Part shown: in pieces, positions 1 through 7,885 of the stretch
Layout: each line of letters begins with the position of its first letter
How positions within the stretch are numbered: the first letter of the stretch is position 1
Assembly (NCBI GenBank): GCA_030655015.1
Contig: JAURWJ010000140.1
Coordinates: forward strand, 1 to 32,641
Length of the DNA stretch: 32,641 bases
Source: Methylotenera sp.
Lineage (GTDB): Bacteria > Pseudomonadota > Gammaproteobacteria > Burkholderiales > Methylophilaceae
Direction: 5' to 3'
The notes under the pieces: model-generated
Told to the model about the DNA's origin: nothing
The model's input: only the letters and a program-made list of their open reading frames with translations
The model's database searches: none
Program-made: the position numbers and the translations under genes

Positions 1-928
1 TAACCGCAGCGACGAGGATATTCATCACGCGTTCCTGATTGGTGACGTCATCCATCTGCGCTTTAATCTCTGCTTTTTCAGCATCGGTGGTGGCGTTTTT
101 GAGTTGGGTTTGCAAGGCGGTTCTTTGCGTTTGTACGTAGGTTTCTACCGCTTGCCCGGCTTGCTGCCCAAACGCCTGCGTAATCTGCACCTGCGCCTGA
201 ATTTCTTTTGCGACCTTTTCCGCATCAAAGATTGGCGCAATGGTACCTGCGGTATTATTACCGCGACTATCCACTGCAATGGGGTTACCATCTGCGTCTT
301 TTTCAGTGTGTACATCACGGTTAAGCGTAGCAACAGTAACAGTTGCATCTTTGCCTGTGAGAGCTGATTGTTGGCTACTATCAGTGATGCTGACAGTGCC
401 GCCACTAATGCCGCTGACGGTGACGCTGCTATCTTTGCCACTATCCGAACCTACACCTGCACCCGTGAGGGTTGGTTTGCCTGATTGAGTGCCAGCACCT
501 ACGGAGATGCCTTTTGCATTCGCTTCATATTCCGCTATATTCTCTATGTTGTTGGTAGTCAGCGTTTCTGTAGTCAAACTATTTTTATTGTCCTGTATCG
601 CTTTGTCGGTAGAGGCAATCACCGCACCCTTGAGGTCGGTATTACCATTGACATTCACCTGAAACCCGCCATCCCCCGCCATAATGCCGCTTTGTTCATT
701 CACGCTTTGGTAATTGGATTTAGTCTTGCTATCGCTGTAGTTAAAACTGCCACCCATTTTGCCATAACCCACCGAGATACTGCCACCGATGCTTTGTTGT
801 TTGTCTTTGTATTGGTCTGTGTCTTGTAGGCTTTGGATATTGAGGTTGCCGCCTACATTGGCAATGACTTGATTGCCGCTCACTTGTGCACCTTTCACAT
901 TTAAATCTCCCGACCCGTCCTGCGCCAT
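1..928 (-). pseudogene. TpsA (CdiA/FhaB-like exoprotein), continuation after the frameshift; runs off the left edge
   Basis: Reading the minus strand from about 928 to 1 in the frame one base away from the upstream tpsA frame gives an open, stop-free and clearly haemagglutinin-like protein. Segments such as SGDLNVKGAQVSGN, GGFQVNVNGNTDLKGAV and GISVGAGTQSGKPTLTGAG continue the beta-helix repeat style of the upstream part. Near 1-200 a more polar, alpha-helical stretch follows (FDAEKVAKEIQAQ, then QTQLKNATTDAEKAE), as is usual before the C-terminal region of CdiA/FhaB proteins. An ATG lies at 926-928 inside the repeat, but no ribosome binding site is evident, so independent translation is not expected. 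The frame has no stop before base 1, so the true C-terminus, possibly a toxin domain, is outside the window. I infer that this is the broken 3' half of the neighbouring gene, or that the break is a sequence error or a frameshifting site. Confidence 0.8.
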
Positions 929-3900
929 GAGCTTGTCGAATGGTCGAAGGATTGCCACTCTGAATCTGGGTTTCAGTCCAGGTCGTGCCGTTGCCCTTGG
1001 TTTTACCTTTGCTGCCGCTAAGACCAGCCGTCACCAGGAAGCCATCGGTGCCAAAGCTTACGCCTAGGCTAGCAGAACTGCCTTTGCTTTTACCATTGAG
1101 CGTATCTACATTCTGTGCTGCTTGCAGGTTGATCTGGTCTTCTGCTTTGAGGGTGACATCGTTTGCGGCTTTAATGGTAGAACCAATGACGTTGATGTCA
1201 CTATTTGTGCCGGCACCTGTAGCGCTAATATTGACATCACCACCGGCATTGAGGTTGCTGCTCTTGGCAGTACTGTTGGTTTGTGTGGTTTTACTGCTGC
1301 TCTTTGAGGTGCCGATACTGAGGCTGACGTTGATGCCGCCAACTTGCTCAGCCGCATTGGCTTCACGTACATTGGTCATGTCGTCAGGGCCAGTGTTGTC
1401 TGCGGTGGGGACATTGCCAAATTCATCGACTCGTCCCAGTGCATCGGCAGCATTCATGGCTGAGAGTGCTACGGTGCCAGCGGCCAACGCTTTCATTCTG
1501 CCATCACTGGTTTGGCTGGCAGCTTTACTCATTTGCTGTGCAGTCTGAATAGCACTGATGACAGGGCTGGTGATGGCGAGCGTAATCCCCGTCTGTTTAT
1601 ACTTCATCGTCTGCTGGTTAGCATAAGTATCAGTCGCATTGGTAATATTCACCTGCTGCGCCGTAATGTTAATGTCACCCTGCGGGGTGAGCACATCACT
1701 GCCGGTCTGGGTGTAGGTTCCCCGTCCTGAGCCTGTCGAAGGGTTACCGCTGTTGATATTCACATCCCCCTCAACACTACCCACGGTGCTCCCCACATTC
1801 GTCACCTGTTGGCTATCATTGGTATTGGTGAGCTTACTGCTGCCGTAACCAATACTGGTGGAGGAGGCGGTGAAGCCGCTCTTCTTGGTCTTGCTGTAGT
1901 GGGTTTCATCATGCGTGGCCTGTTCAGTGGTCAGCGTGACGTTGTTGCCAGCATCCAGGTTAACGTCTTTGGTGCCAACGATGTTGCTGGCTTTTACACT
2001 TAGATTATTGCCTGCGGCAATATTCACATTATTCCCACTAAAGGTACTACTGATGACATCCGTGCTGTTAACGGTATCTCGATGTACGCTGCTTTTACTG
2101 CTTAATGTACCGCTGCTTTTACTTTTGCGGTAAGCCTCCATGTTATAAGTGGACATGCCGGCTTCTATGTTGACATCATTGGTTGCGCTGGCGGTGAGTG
2201 TTCCACTATCACTGGTCACGTTGGCAGCACGCGCAGTGAGGTTGTTGCCAGCATTGAGCGTCAGGTCACCATCGGTCTGGATGACCGTGCCGACATCCTG
2301 TGAGATATTCTCACGGCGGTAACCTTTTCTGCCACCGCTTGCCCCTTGACCAAAGGTATCGCTCGTTTCGGTAAGGGTGCCGAGGTTAAGGTCTCCTCCA
2401 GCATCGATTACCGTCACGCCATTGACGCCACCGTTCTTGATCTCAGCCGCCTTGAGGTTAATGTCATGACCAGCACTGGCAACCAGCACCCCGTTCGGGT
2501 TAGTCACATACAAACCCGCCACACGATTCACTTGCGTTAGCTGTGCCGTGCTGGTGCCGTATCCAGTGTTCTGTTGCATGTTGACATCACTGGTCGTGCC
2601 AACCATATTGATGTCATGTGTGGCATCGAGTATCAGTTGATTCCCGGCCTGCATACGTCCGCCCAGATTGTTGATGTTGTCAGCAGAGAGGTTCACTACT
2701 TGGCGTCCAGCAATGATGCTGTTGTTATTGAGTTCACCATCAAGGTTCAGGTTGATGTGATTGCCTGCGAGTAGGGCGCCACTGTTGTTTAAATCACCAG
2801 CTTGCAGACGTGCATACACTTGGGGCACCAACGCTTGGGATTGGCTGCCGTCTGGCAATGTCACGGTTTGTTCAACTAGCCACACGATGTCACTGGTGAG
2901 TTGGGCTATCTGTGCGGCGGAGAGGGCAACCCCCGGCACCAACTGATGCGCTTGGGCGAAGGTGACGCCATTCATCATCAGCGCTTGGTATTGGGCTTCG
3001 TCTGAAGCATAGCCGGTGAGGAAACGCCTGCCGGTGAGTTGGGCGATTTGTTCACGAATGAGCTTTTGTTCATAGAAGCCATCACCTAAGCGTTTTTGCG
3101 TGAGGGCGGGATCTAGGGCGAGGGCGTTCAGCATGTAATCTGAACTGAGCCAGTTGCGGTAGCTGGCAAAGCGCGGATTGGTTTCGATGAAATAGCCTAC
3201 TGTTGCACTTGGTGCGGTCTGGAATAAACTGCTTTGAGGTAATGCACTGACCGTTGATTGTGTCGTGTCAGGACTAGAGAGCGTCCCGATTGGACTGTGT
3301 TCTCGAATGGACACATTGTCGATACGATCAGTAAATGAGCCTGTGAGCGCTTCTCCTGCACTGATGACGGCTGGAGCCGTTGATGTCAAGAGGCTAATGC
3401 TACTAGGGTAAGTCCATGTGCCATGATAGCGATCACCCCAGTGAATGAGTACCTTGGTGAGCAAGGTGTCTGTTTGCTGATAAAGCTCAGCGCCTTGGTT
3501 GAGTAGACTGCTCCCAACAAGGTTTAAATTGAGGCCTGCAGCAATCGTGCTGTATTCGTTTATGGTGTCTCCTATTGTTAAATGCGCATTGCCGCCCGCT
3601 AAAATTGTGGCAATAGGTGAGTCCGCTGTCACAACGTCTTGGTACACCGTATCTGTGCTGGTGTTATGGTAAATATAATCGCAATCGGGCGGATCTACAC
3701 ATTCTTGATAATTGCGGGTACTCGTACCTGTTACTTGACGCACCATGCTAAACACACGTTTTTTATTGGTGAGCGTTGTTGCGCTCATGTCCAAGTCACC
3801 TAACGCTTCAATAGAAGCACTTACATTATTCACTGTCGTGGCGGTGCCTACTGCCTGATGGTTAACATCCAGCGCACCACCTATCGCCATCTCCCCAGCA

Positions 3901-5567
3901 CTAAACATCAACGCATTATTTTGATTGTTAATCGTTAACGCACCAATATCCAAACGATTACGCGCCGCAATCACTGCCGCAGTATTGATGCTGTTCACGG
4001 TTTCATCGGTGTTATTCAGCGTATTGGCGGCAATGGCTAAGTGATCCCCAAAAACGCTACCCGTTCCGATGTTATTGAGTGCGCCTGCGGTGATGAAGGT
4101 ATCTCTGCCATCAATCAAGCCCCGATTGGTGAGGGTGTTGGCTGCATTGATATGGGTATTGAGCCCGGTGATTTCTGCTGTTGTAGTGTTATCGATGTTC
4201 GCTGCATTTAACGACAGCGTACCGCCCGCTAATATGCTGCCTTGATTGGTTAAGTTGCCAGTGGTGGTGAACGTTAAGTTGCCGTTGGCTTGTAACTCAC
4301 CTGCACTGGTTTGAGTATAGTCAGTGGACAGTGTCACCGTTGCATTGCCACCTGACAGCAAACTGCCATCACCAGTTAAACTGGTAGCATGAATGGTTAA
4401 GTTTTGTGCGGCAGTGATACTGCCTTCTGTGTTGCTAATGGATTGCACGTTGATGCTGTTTTGCGTAGTCGCAGAGATTTTACCGGTATTGATTAACTGC
4501 CCATCGGTTGTAAGTGTAAATTCACCTACGCTAGCCCCTATTTCTCCTGCATTGCGTACGCCCAAGCCTGCTTCGGTACCTACCATGTGTATTTTGCCGG
4601 CATACATACCACCCAAGGCGGCGACATCAATGGCAAAGCCGGGGGTGGGGTTGCTGCTGCCATCGGGCAACGTAGCATTTGGACTGATCTGGGTAATGCC
4701 AGTAATATCACCATTGCTGGCAACATTTACCTGGTTACTGCCAGTAACAATATTTAAATCTTGCGCCCAAAGCCCTGCATTGATGTTCACGGCACGCGCA
4801 ATCACATCCGTATAGTTGCTGTTAGCGGTATCTAACCCAGTGCCCAGGAAGTTAATAACACCACCACCGACACGATAGCCCATCAAATCGCCATTGTTGA
4901 TGATAGGCGTGCCGGTAGTCAGTGTGGTGCGACTAGCATTGATAAAGCCACAACCGTTACACGAAATGCCTGCCGGGTTAGCAATCACCACTTGTGCGCG
5001 GCTACCGGCAACTTCAACATAGCCATTGAGTAAGCTGGGGTTGTGAGAGTTAACTTCATTCAGAATAATGCGTGCAGTGCCAGTGGCTAAATAAGGGTTG
5101 CCTTGCACCCAGCCGCCGAGTTGGGTTTGTACATTAGTCCTGCTGTTGTTGAGAATGGCGCCGTTTGCGTTGACGTTAAACTGGCTATAGGTGTTGCGGG
5201 AGACACCGGCTGCACTTGGGGTTTGGATATTGACCAGCGGCACGCCGTTTGGCGCATTGATAATGACAGGACGTTGATTAGCTGGCGCAGACTGGTCAGC
5301 CATGATGTCGGCATGGGCGAGATTAGCGAATCCACTGAAGCTAACGAGGCTCACCAGACTAACGAAGCTCACCAAGCCTAAATGATACAACACCGCAAAA
5401 TGCGTTGGTTTTAATGTGACTGTAGTATTGTTTGCTGGGCTGGCGCGACCACTTGCTGACGCATCCGAAGCCTGCACAGATTTACCGGCGCTGGCAACGT
5501 GTTCAGCGACTGCCATCAGCATGCCTCGGGCTTTGTTAAATACAATGCGGTAGCGGGTTTTATTCAT
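741..5567 (-). CDS. TpsA: CdiA/FhaB-type filamentous haemagglutinin family exoprotein (frame broken near 950)
   Basis: Secreted partner of a two-partner (type Vb) secretion system; such proteins cross the outer membrane through the TpsB pore and act as adhesins or contact-dependent toxins. The first 25 residues (MNKTRYRIVFNKARG...) are a typical extended signal peptide region. A hydrophobic core follows at about 56-80, with likely cleavage after AHA (residue 86). The TPS/haemagglutination domain covers about 95-240 and contains NPAGISCNGCGFIN, the cysteine-pair form common in CdiA-like proteins. Beta-helix repeats follow. A conserved central block contains ETNPRFASYRNWLSSDYML and QKRLGDGFYEQKLI, and long haemagglutinin repeats come after it. 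The start is at 5565-5567, with AAGG 8 bases upstream. Residues up to about 1538 are native; the last 60 or so, with many Arg, Gln and Cys, are out-of-frame read-through ending at 741. The native frame resumes as the entry at 1-928. tpsB lies 66 bases upstream and is presumably co-transcribed. Confidence 0.9.
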   Translation of the reverse strand: MNKTRYRIVFNKARGMLMAVAEHVASAGKSVQASDASASGRASPANNTTVTLKPTHFAVLYHLGLVSFVSLVSLVSFSGFANLAHADIMADQSAPANQRPVIINAPNGVPLVNIQTPSAAGVSRNTYSQFNVNANGAILNNSRTNVQTQLGGWVQGNPYLATGTARIILNEVNSHNPSLLNGYVEVAGSRAQVVIANPAGISCNGCGFINASRTTLTTGTPIINNGDLMGYRVGGGVINFLGTGLDTANSNYTDVIARAVNINAGLWAQDLNIVTGSNQVNVASNGDITGITQISPNATLPDGSSNPTPGFAIDVAALGGMYAGKIHMVGTEAGLGVRNAGEIGASVGEFTLTTDGQLINTGKISATTQNSINVQSISNTEGSITAAQNLTIHATSLTGDGSLLSGGNATVTLSTDYTQTSAGELQANGNLTFTTTGNLTNQGSILAGGTLSLNAANIDNTTTAEITGLNTHINAANTLTNRGLIDGRDTFITAGALNNIGTGSVFGDHLAIAANTLNNTDETVNSINTAAVIAARNRLDIGALTINNQNNALMFSAGEMAIGGALDVNHQAVGTATTVNNVSASIEALGDLDMSATTLTNKKRVFSMVRQVTGTSTRNYQECVDPPDCDYIYHNTSTDTVYQDVVTADSPIATILAGGNAHLTIGDTINEYSTIAAGLNLNLVGSSLLNQGAELYQQTDTLLTKVLIHWGDRYHGTWTYPSSISLLTSTAPAVISAGEALTGSFTDRIDNVSIREHSPIGTLSSPDTTQSTVSALPQSSLFQTAPSATVGYFIETNPRFASYRNWLSSDYMLNALALDPALTQKRLGDGFYEQKLIREQIAQLTGRRFLTGYASDEAQYQALMMNGVTFAQAHQLVPGVALSAAQIAQLTSDIVWLVEQTVTLPDGSQSQALVPQVYARLQAGDLNNSGALLAGNHINLNLDGELNNNSIIAGRQVVNLSADNINNLGGRMQAGNQLILDATHDINMVGTTSDVNMQQNTGYGTSTAQLTQVNRVAGLYVTNPNGVLVASAGHDINLKAAEIKNGGVNGVTVIDAGGDLNLGTLTETSDTFGQGASGGRKGYRRENISQDVGTVIQTDGDLTLNAGNNLTARAANVTSDSGTLTASATNDVNIEAGMSTYNMEAYRKSKSSGTLSSKSSVHRDTVNSTDVISSTFSGNNVNIAAGNNLSVKASNIVGTKDVNLDAGNNVTLTTEQATHDETHYSKTKKSGFTASSTSIGYGSSKLTNTNDSQQVTNVGSTVGSVEGDVNINSGNPSTGSGRGTYTQTGSDVLTPQGDINITAQQVNITNATDTYANQQTMKYKQTGITLAITSPVISAIQTAQQMSKAASQTSDGRMKALAAGTVALSAMNAADALGRVDEFGNVPTADNTGPDDMTNVREANAAEQVGGINVSLSIGTSKSSSKTTQTNSTAKSSNLNAGGDVNISATGAGTNSDINVIGSTIKAANDVTLKAEDQINLQAAQNVDTLNGKSKGSSASLGVSFGTDGFLVTAGLSGSKGKTKGNGTTWTETQIQSGNPSTIRQAHGAGRVGRFKCERCTSERQSSHCQCRRQPQYPKPTRHRPIQRQTTKHRWQYLGGLWQNGWQF
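915..950. repeat. Short repeat copy 2, nested form, at the tpsA frame break
   Basis: This 36-base segment begins CCGTCCTG and ends TCGAAGG, the same outer ends as the 21-base copy at 1722-1742. Its middle is CGCCATGAGCTTGTCGAATGG-like: it holds a second TGAGCTTGTCGAA core flanked by CCAT and ATGG, so one copy appears nested in another. It lies at the point where the tpsA reading frame shifts by one base. From memory, TGAGCYTGTCGAA-type short repeats recur in many proteobacterial genomes; I cannot count copies here. Confidence 0.7.
1722..1742. repeat. Short repeat copy 1, in frame within tpsA
   Basis: A 21-base element starting CCGTCCTGAGC and ending CTGTCGAAGG. Read on the coding strand it adds residues of the type NPSTGSGRG to the exoprotein without breaking the frame, between VNINSG and TYTQTGSDV. 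The same outer ends and the same preceding residues (SGNPST) occur at 915-950. Confidence 0.7.
5340..5375. repeat. Two 18-base tandem repeats in the tpsA signal peptide
   Basis: GCTAACGAGGCTCACCAG is followed directly by ACTAACGAAGCTCACCAA (15 of 18 bases identical). On the coding strand they encode the VSLVSL-type hydrophobic core of the TpsA signal peptide. Eighteen bases are six codons, so loss or gain of a unit would keep the frame while changing core length. Confidence 0.65.
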
Positions 5568-5633
5568 TTGTTTAACCTTGCCTGCCTAGAGGTTGATGAA
5601 TGTTGCTTTTAATAAAATGAGTGCTAACAGGCA

Positions 5634-7448
5634 TTAGAGCGACCAGTTCAGGTTAAACCCTGCTGTGGTGTTGGCAGTTTCAAACCCATTTGGTTTGTGT
5701 AATGCTTGCCCGGTAAATACATCGTAGCTCATGCCCTTATAGCTACCGCGTAGCCCAATCACACCTCCTGCCAGTTGTTTACCGAGCAAGTTATCGCTGG
5801 ATTGACCACTGACTTCGCCATAATCTGCTCCTAGATACAGGTTTTGGTTGCTGGCGCCCAATGAGGTAGTTATCTCATTGCGTATCAGCCAGCCACGCTC
5901 TGCCAATAGGGTTTGTTGCCCATCAAAACCTCTGACGGTGTAACGGCTACCTATGGAAAAGCGCTCTTGCGGAGTGAGTGGGGTCTGGTTGTGCTGGGTA
6001 CGCAGCTCCATGCTGTAGCGCATAGGCTGGATATGCTGTGCGTTGCTCCACGGCAGAGTGATCGCAAAAGGTAAGCTAAAGCGCGTATTAGTTGTGAGTA
6101 CTTCAAAGCGGGAAGTTCCTTCTCCAAAGTCTTGCTCAGGGGCGGGCAGGGCACCAAAAGCCCCTGTGCCTCTACGGTAATTGATCTCGTAATCCAGAAG
6201 CGCATTACCCAGATACCATGCTTGATTAAAACCCAGCTCCCAGCCTGCGGTGCGGCGACGTTGCACTTCAATTTCAGTATCGTTAATAAAATTGGATGAT
6301 TTTTTTAAAAAACCACCAAAAGAAAGCGTGGTTTTATTAACGGCGTTGCGAAACACCATGCGGCTGAGCCTGAGGCTGTAGTTTTCACTTTCGCCACTAT
6401 AAATATATGATTGGTTAATCCCCGTAACCTTTTGATGGTAGTTGTTTTTTGAGGTGTTTGCAGCGAGTTGCCAGTAACCATAAGGCAGGGAGTAGTGCAG
6501 TGCATAGCCTTTTGAGCCGCGACTGCCTGAATCACCACCCCCCAGATCATGGTTCCAGTTGGCATAAAACAGATCATTAAGGGTGAGCAGATTATCACCA
6601 GAGAGGGTTACTCCGCCTTGATATTTGCCTGTACTTTTAAAGCCTGCATCGTCTGCGCTGAGTGTTAGACGCAATGGAAAACGTTGTTTGTACTGAATGA
6701 GCAGATCGCTTTCTCCAGGTCTGGCATTGCGATCTTCTGCGGGTTCAATCTTGAAATCAGCCTCGGCTGTGGGTACTCGCTTGAAGTTTTCTAACCCCTG
6801 TTCAATATCACGCAGATTCAGAATGTCGCCAGTGTGCATGGGTAGTGCGTTCCATGCGTTACCACGCTGGCTTGAGTCTGGGCTGAAATGAATGTTTCGG
6901 ATGCGACCAGGAATCACTGTGAGCGTGAGCGTGCCGGTGCTTAGGTCTTGTGGGGCGACCAGTACGCGCGTAGTCACAAATCCTTGCGCAATGATCGCGT
7001 TTTGAGCACGGGTAATGGCGACATTCATGCCTTGCGTACCTAGGCATCGCCCCGTTGCTTTATTTTCACCTGTGATGAGAGCCTTGAGCGCAAACTGAAA
7101 TTGTTCTGCTGCCTCTCCTGTTAACAGGATTTGCGCTATTGTAAAACAAGGTGCTTCATTTTGTGGAAAGGTGTCTGCTATCGGTAAAATGGCTTGTGGT
7201 AGTCTGACATCAGGTTTTGGCTCTTGTTGTTGCCTGAGCATTTGCTCTCGCTGTTGCCTGAGTTGCAGCTCTTGCGCAGATTGTGCATCTTGTACACGGG
7301 TGTCTATCGTGGCTGCAATGCCCTGAGTCATGTAAAAAGACGCAACGATACAGATGCTCCATCGCCTCAAAAAGAGAGGCTCTTTCCCTGATAACGGTAA
7401 AGCATGAATAAATAGCCTTGTATTGTTATTTTTAGTATTGCATAACAT
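5634..7448 (-). CDS. TpsB: outer-membrane transporter of the two-partner secretion system (ShlB/FhaC/HecB family)
   Basis: Omp85-superfamily beta-barrel pore that exports the neighbouring TpsA across the outer membrane. The 604 residues match the family's usual 550-600. A rather long N-terminal leader (hydrophobic segment about 31-40, likely cleavage near residue 45) is followed by a Gln/Arg/Glu-rich stretch (52-78), as in the plug helix of FhaC-type proteins. A POTRA_2-type domain covers about 100-180 (CFTIAQILLTGEA to LTLTVIPGRIRNI). The barrel holds the diagnostic VRGF motif near residue 504 (SRYTVRGFDGQQ) in the extracellular loop that folds into the pore. The protein ends in beta strands (GFNLNWSL). 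The ATG at 7446-7448 has no strong ribosome binding site, but no better in-frame start precedes the leader. It lies upstream of tpsA in the same direction, the normal order for such operons. Confidence 0.93.
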   Translation of the reverse strand: MLCNTKNNNTRLFIHALPLSGKEPLFLRRWSICIVASFYMTQGIAATIDTRVQDAQSAQELQLRQQREQMLRQQQEPKPDVRLPQAILPIADTFPQNEAPCFTIAQILLTGEAAEQFQFALKALITGENKATGRCLGTQGMNVAITRAQNAIIAQGFVTTRVLVAPQDLSTGTLTLTVIPGRIRNIHFSPDSSQRGNAWNALPMHTGDILNLRDIEQGLENFKRVPTAEADFKIEPAEDRNARPGESDLLIQYKQRFPLRLTLSADDAGFKSTGKYQGGVTLSGDNLLTLNDLFYANWNHDLGGGDSGSRGSKGYALHYSLPYGYWQLAANTSKNNYHQKVTGINQSYIYSGESENYSLRLSRMVFRNAVNKTTLSFGGFLKKSSNFINDTEIEVQRRRTAGWELGFNQAWYLGNALLDYEINYRRGTGAFGALPAPEQDFGEGTSRFEVLTTNTRFSLPFAITLPWSNAQHIQPMRYSMELRTQHNQTPLTPQERFSIGSRYTVRGFDGQQTLLAERGWLIRNEITTSLGASNQNLYLGADYGEVSGQSSDNLLGKQLAGGVIGLRGSYKGMSYDVFTGQALHKPNGFETANTTAGFNLNWSL

Positions 7449-7562
7449 GGTGGATATTTCTTGTTATGACAATAGCTTGTTAGAACTTTAGTATAAACAA
7501 ACAGGTGGGTGTTGAATACTAGGAGTTTCTCCTTTTTATTAAGGTGTTGCTTATGCGTGCAT

Positions 7563-7746
7563 ATTGAACCCAGATTTTCCATTAGGCGGATTTTCAATCC
7601 TACGCGAATGCTGGCGGTCGATTTTTGGTCATTTTCTTCGCTTATTCGTCGTCCATAGCTAGCTATGAACTCCTCGTAAGCAAAAAAACTGCCTCAAAAA
7701 TCGTCTCGCCATCACTTCGCGTCCTAATGGAAAATCTGGGTTGAAT
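7563..7746. repeat. 184-bp palindromic MITE-like element
   Basis: The terminal arms at 7563-7586 and 7723-7746 are inverted copies of each other (23 of 24 bases match; each contains CCCAGATTTTCCATTAGG or its complement). The interior is also partly self-complementary: CGCGAATG...CGATTTTTGG on the left answers CGCGAAGTG...CGATTTTTGA on the right. The centre is a perfect 14-base palindrome, CATAGCTAGCTATG (7654-7667). There is no coding capacity and no transposase nearby. The form fits a miniature inverted-repeat element moved in trans. It lies between the pgi terminator and tpsB, and could act as a transcript hairpin there. Confidence 0.8.
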
Positions 7747-7784
7747 TTACTTATTGGTTTGTGGCTAAGCTTGGTTTTGGATGG

Positions 7785-7823
7785 CAAAAAGCCCAACAAG
7801 GTCATTAACCTGCTGGGCTTTCT
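7785..7823 (-). terminator. Rho-independent terminator of glgB-pgi
   Basis: On the minus strand, AAAGCCCAGCAGG (7821-7809) pairs with CCTTGTTGGGCTTT (7801-7788) around a 7-base loop and is followed by a short U run (TTTTT). It lies about 65 bases beyond the pgi stop and separates pgi from the tps operon downstream on the same strand. Confidence 0.75.
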
Positions 7824-7885
7824 ATCATGGCAAAATAGAACCAAATTGAAATTTTGACTAACTAAATAGATTAGTCGAATTTTGC

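Noticed and set aside
145-441. Minus-strand frame 145-441 as a separate small gene
   Set aside because: It is an out-of-frame shadow; the adjacent frame gives a continuous haemagglutinin-like protein to the left edge.
485-829. Plus-strand open frames inside tpsA, such as 485-829, 985-1548 and 4393-4815
   Set aside because: They are antisense to repetitive haemagglutinin codons, have Leu/Val-rich low-complexity products, no ribosome binding sites and no recognisable domains.
6300-6312. Run of seven T then six A in tpsB as a phase-variation tract
   Set aside because: The frame is intact, the runs are short, and no second sequence shows length change.
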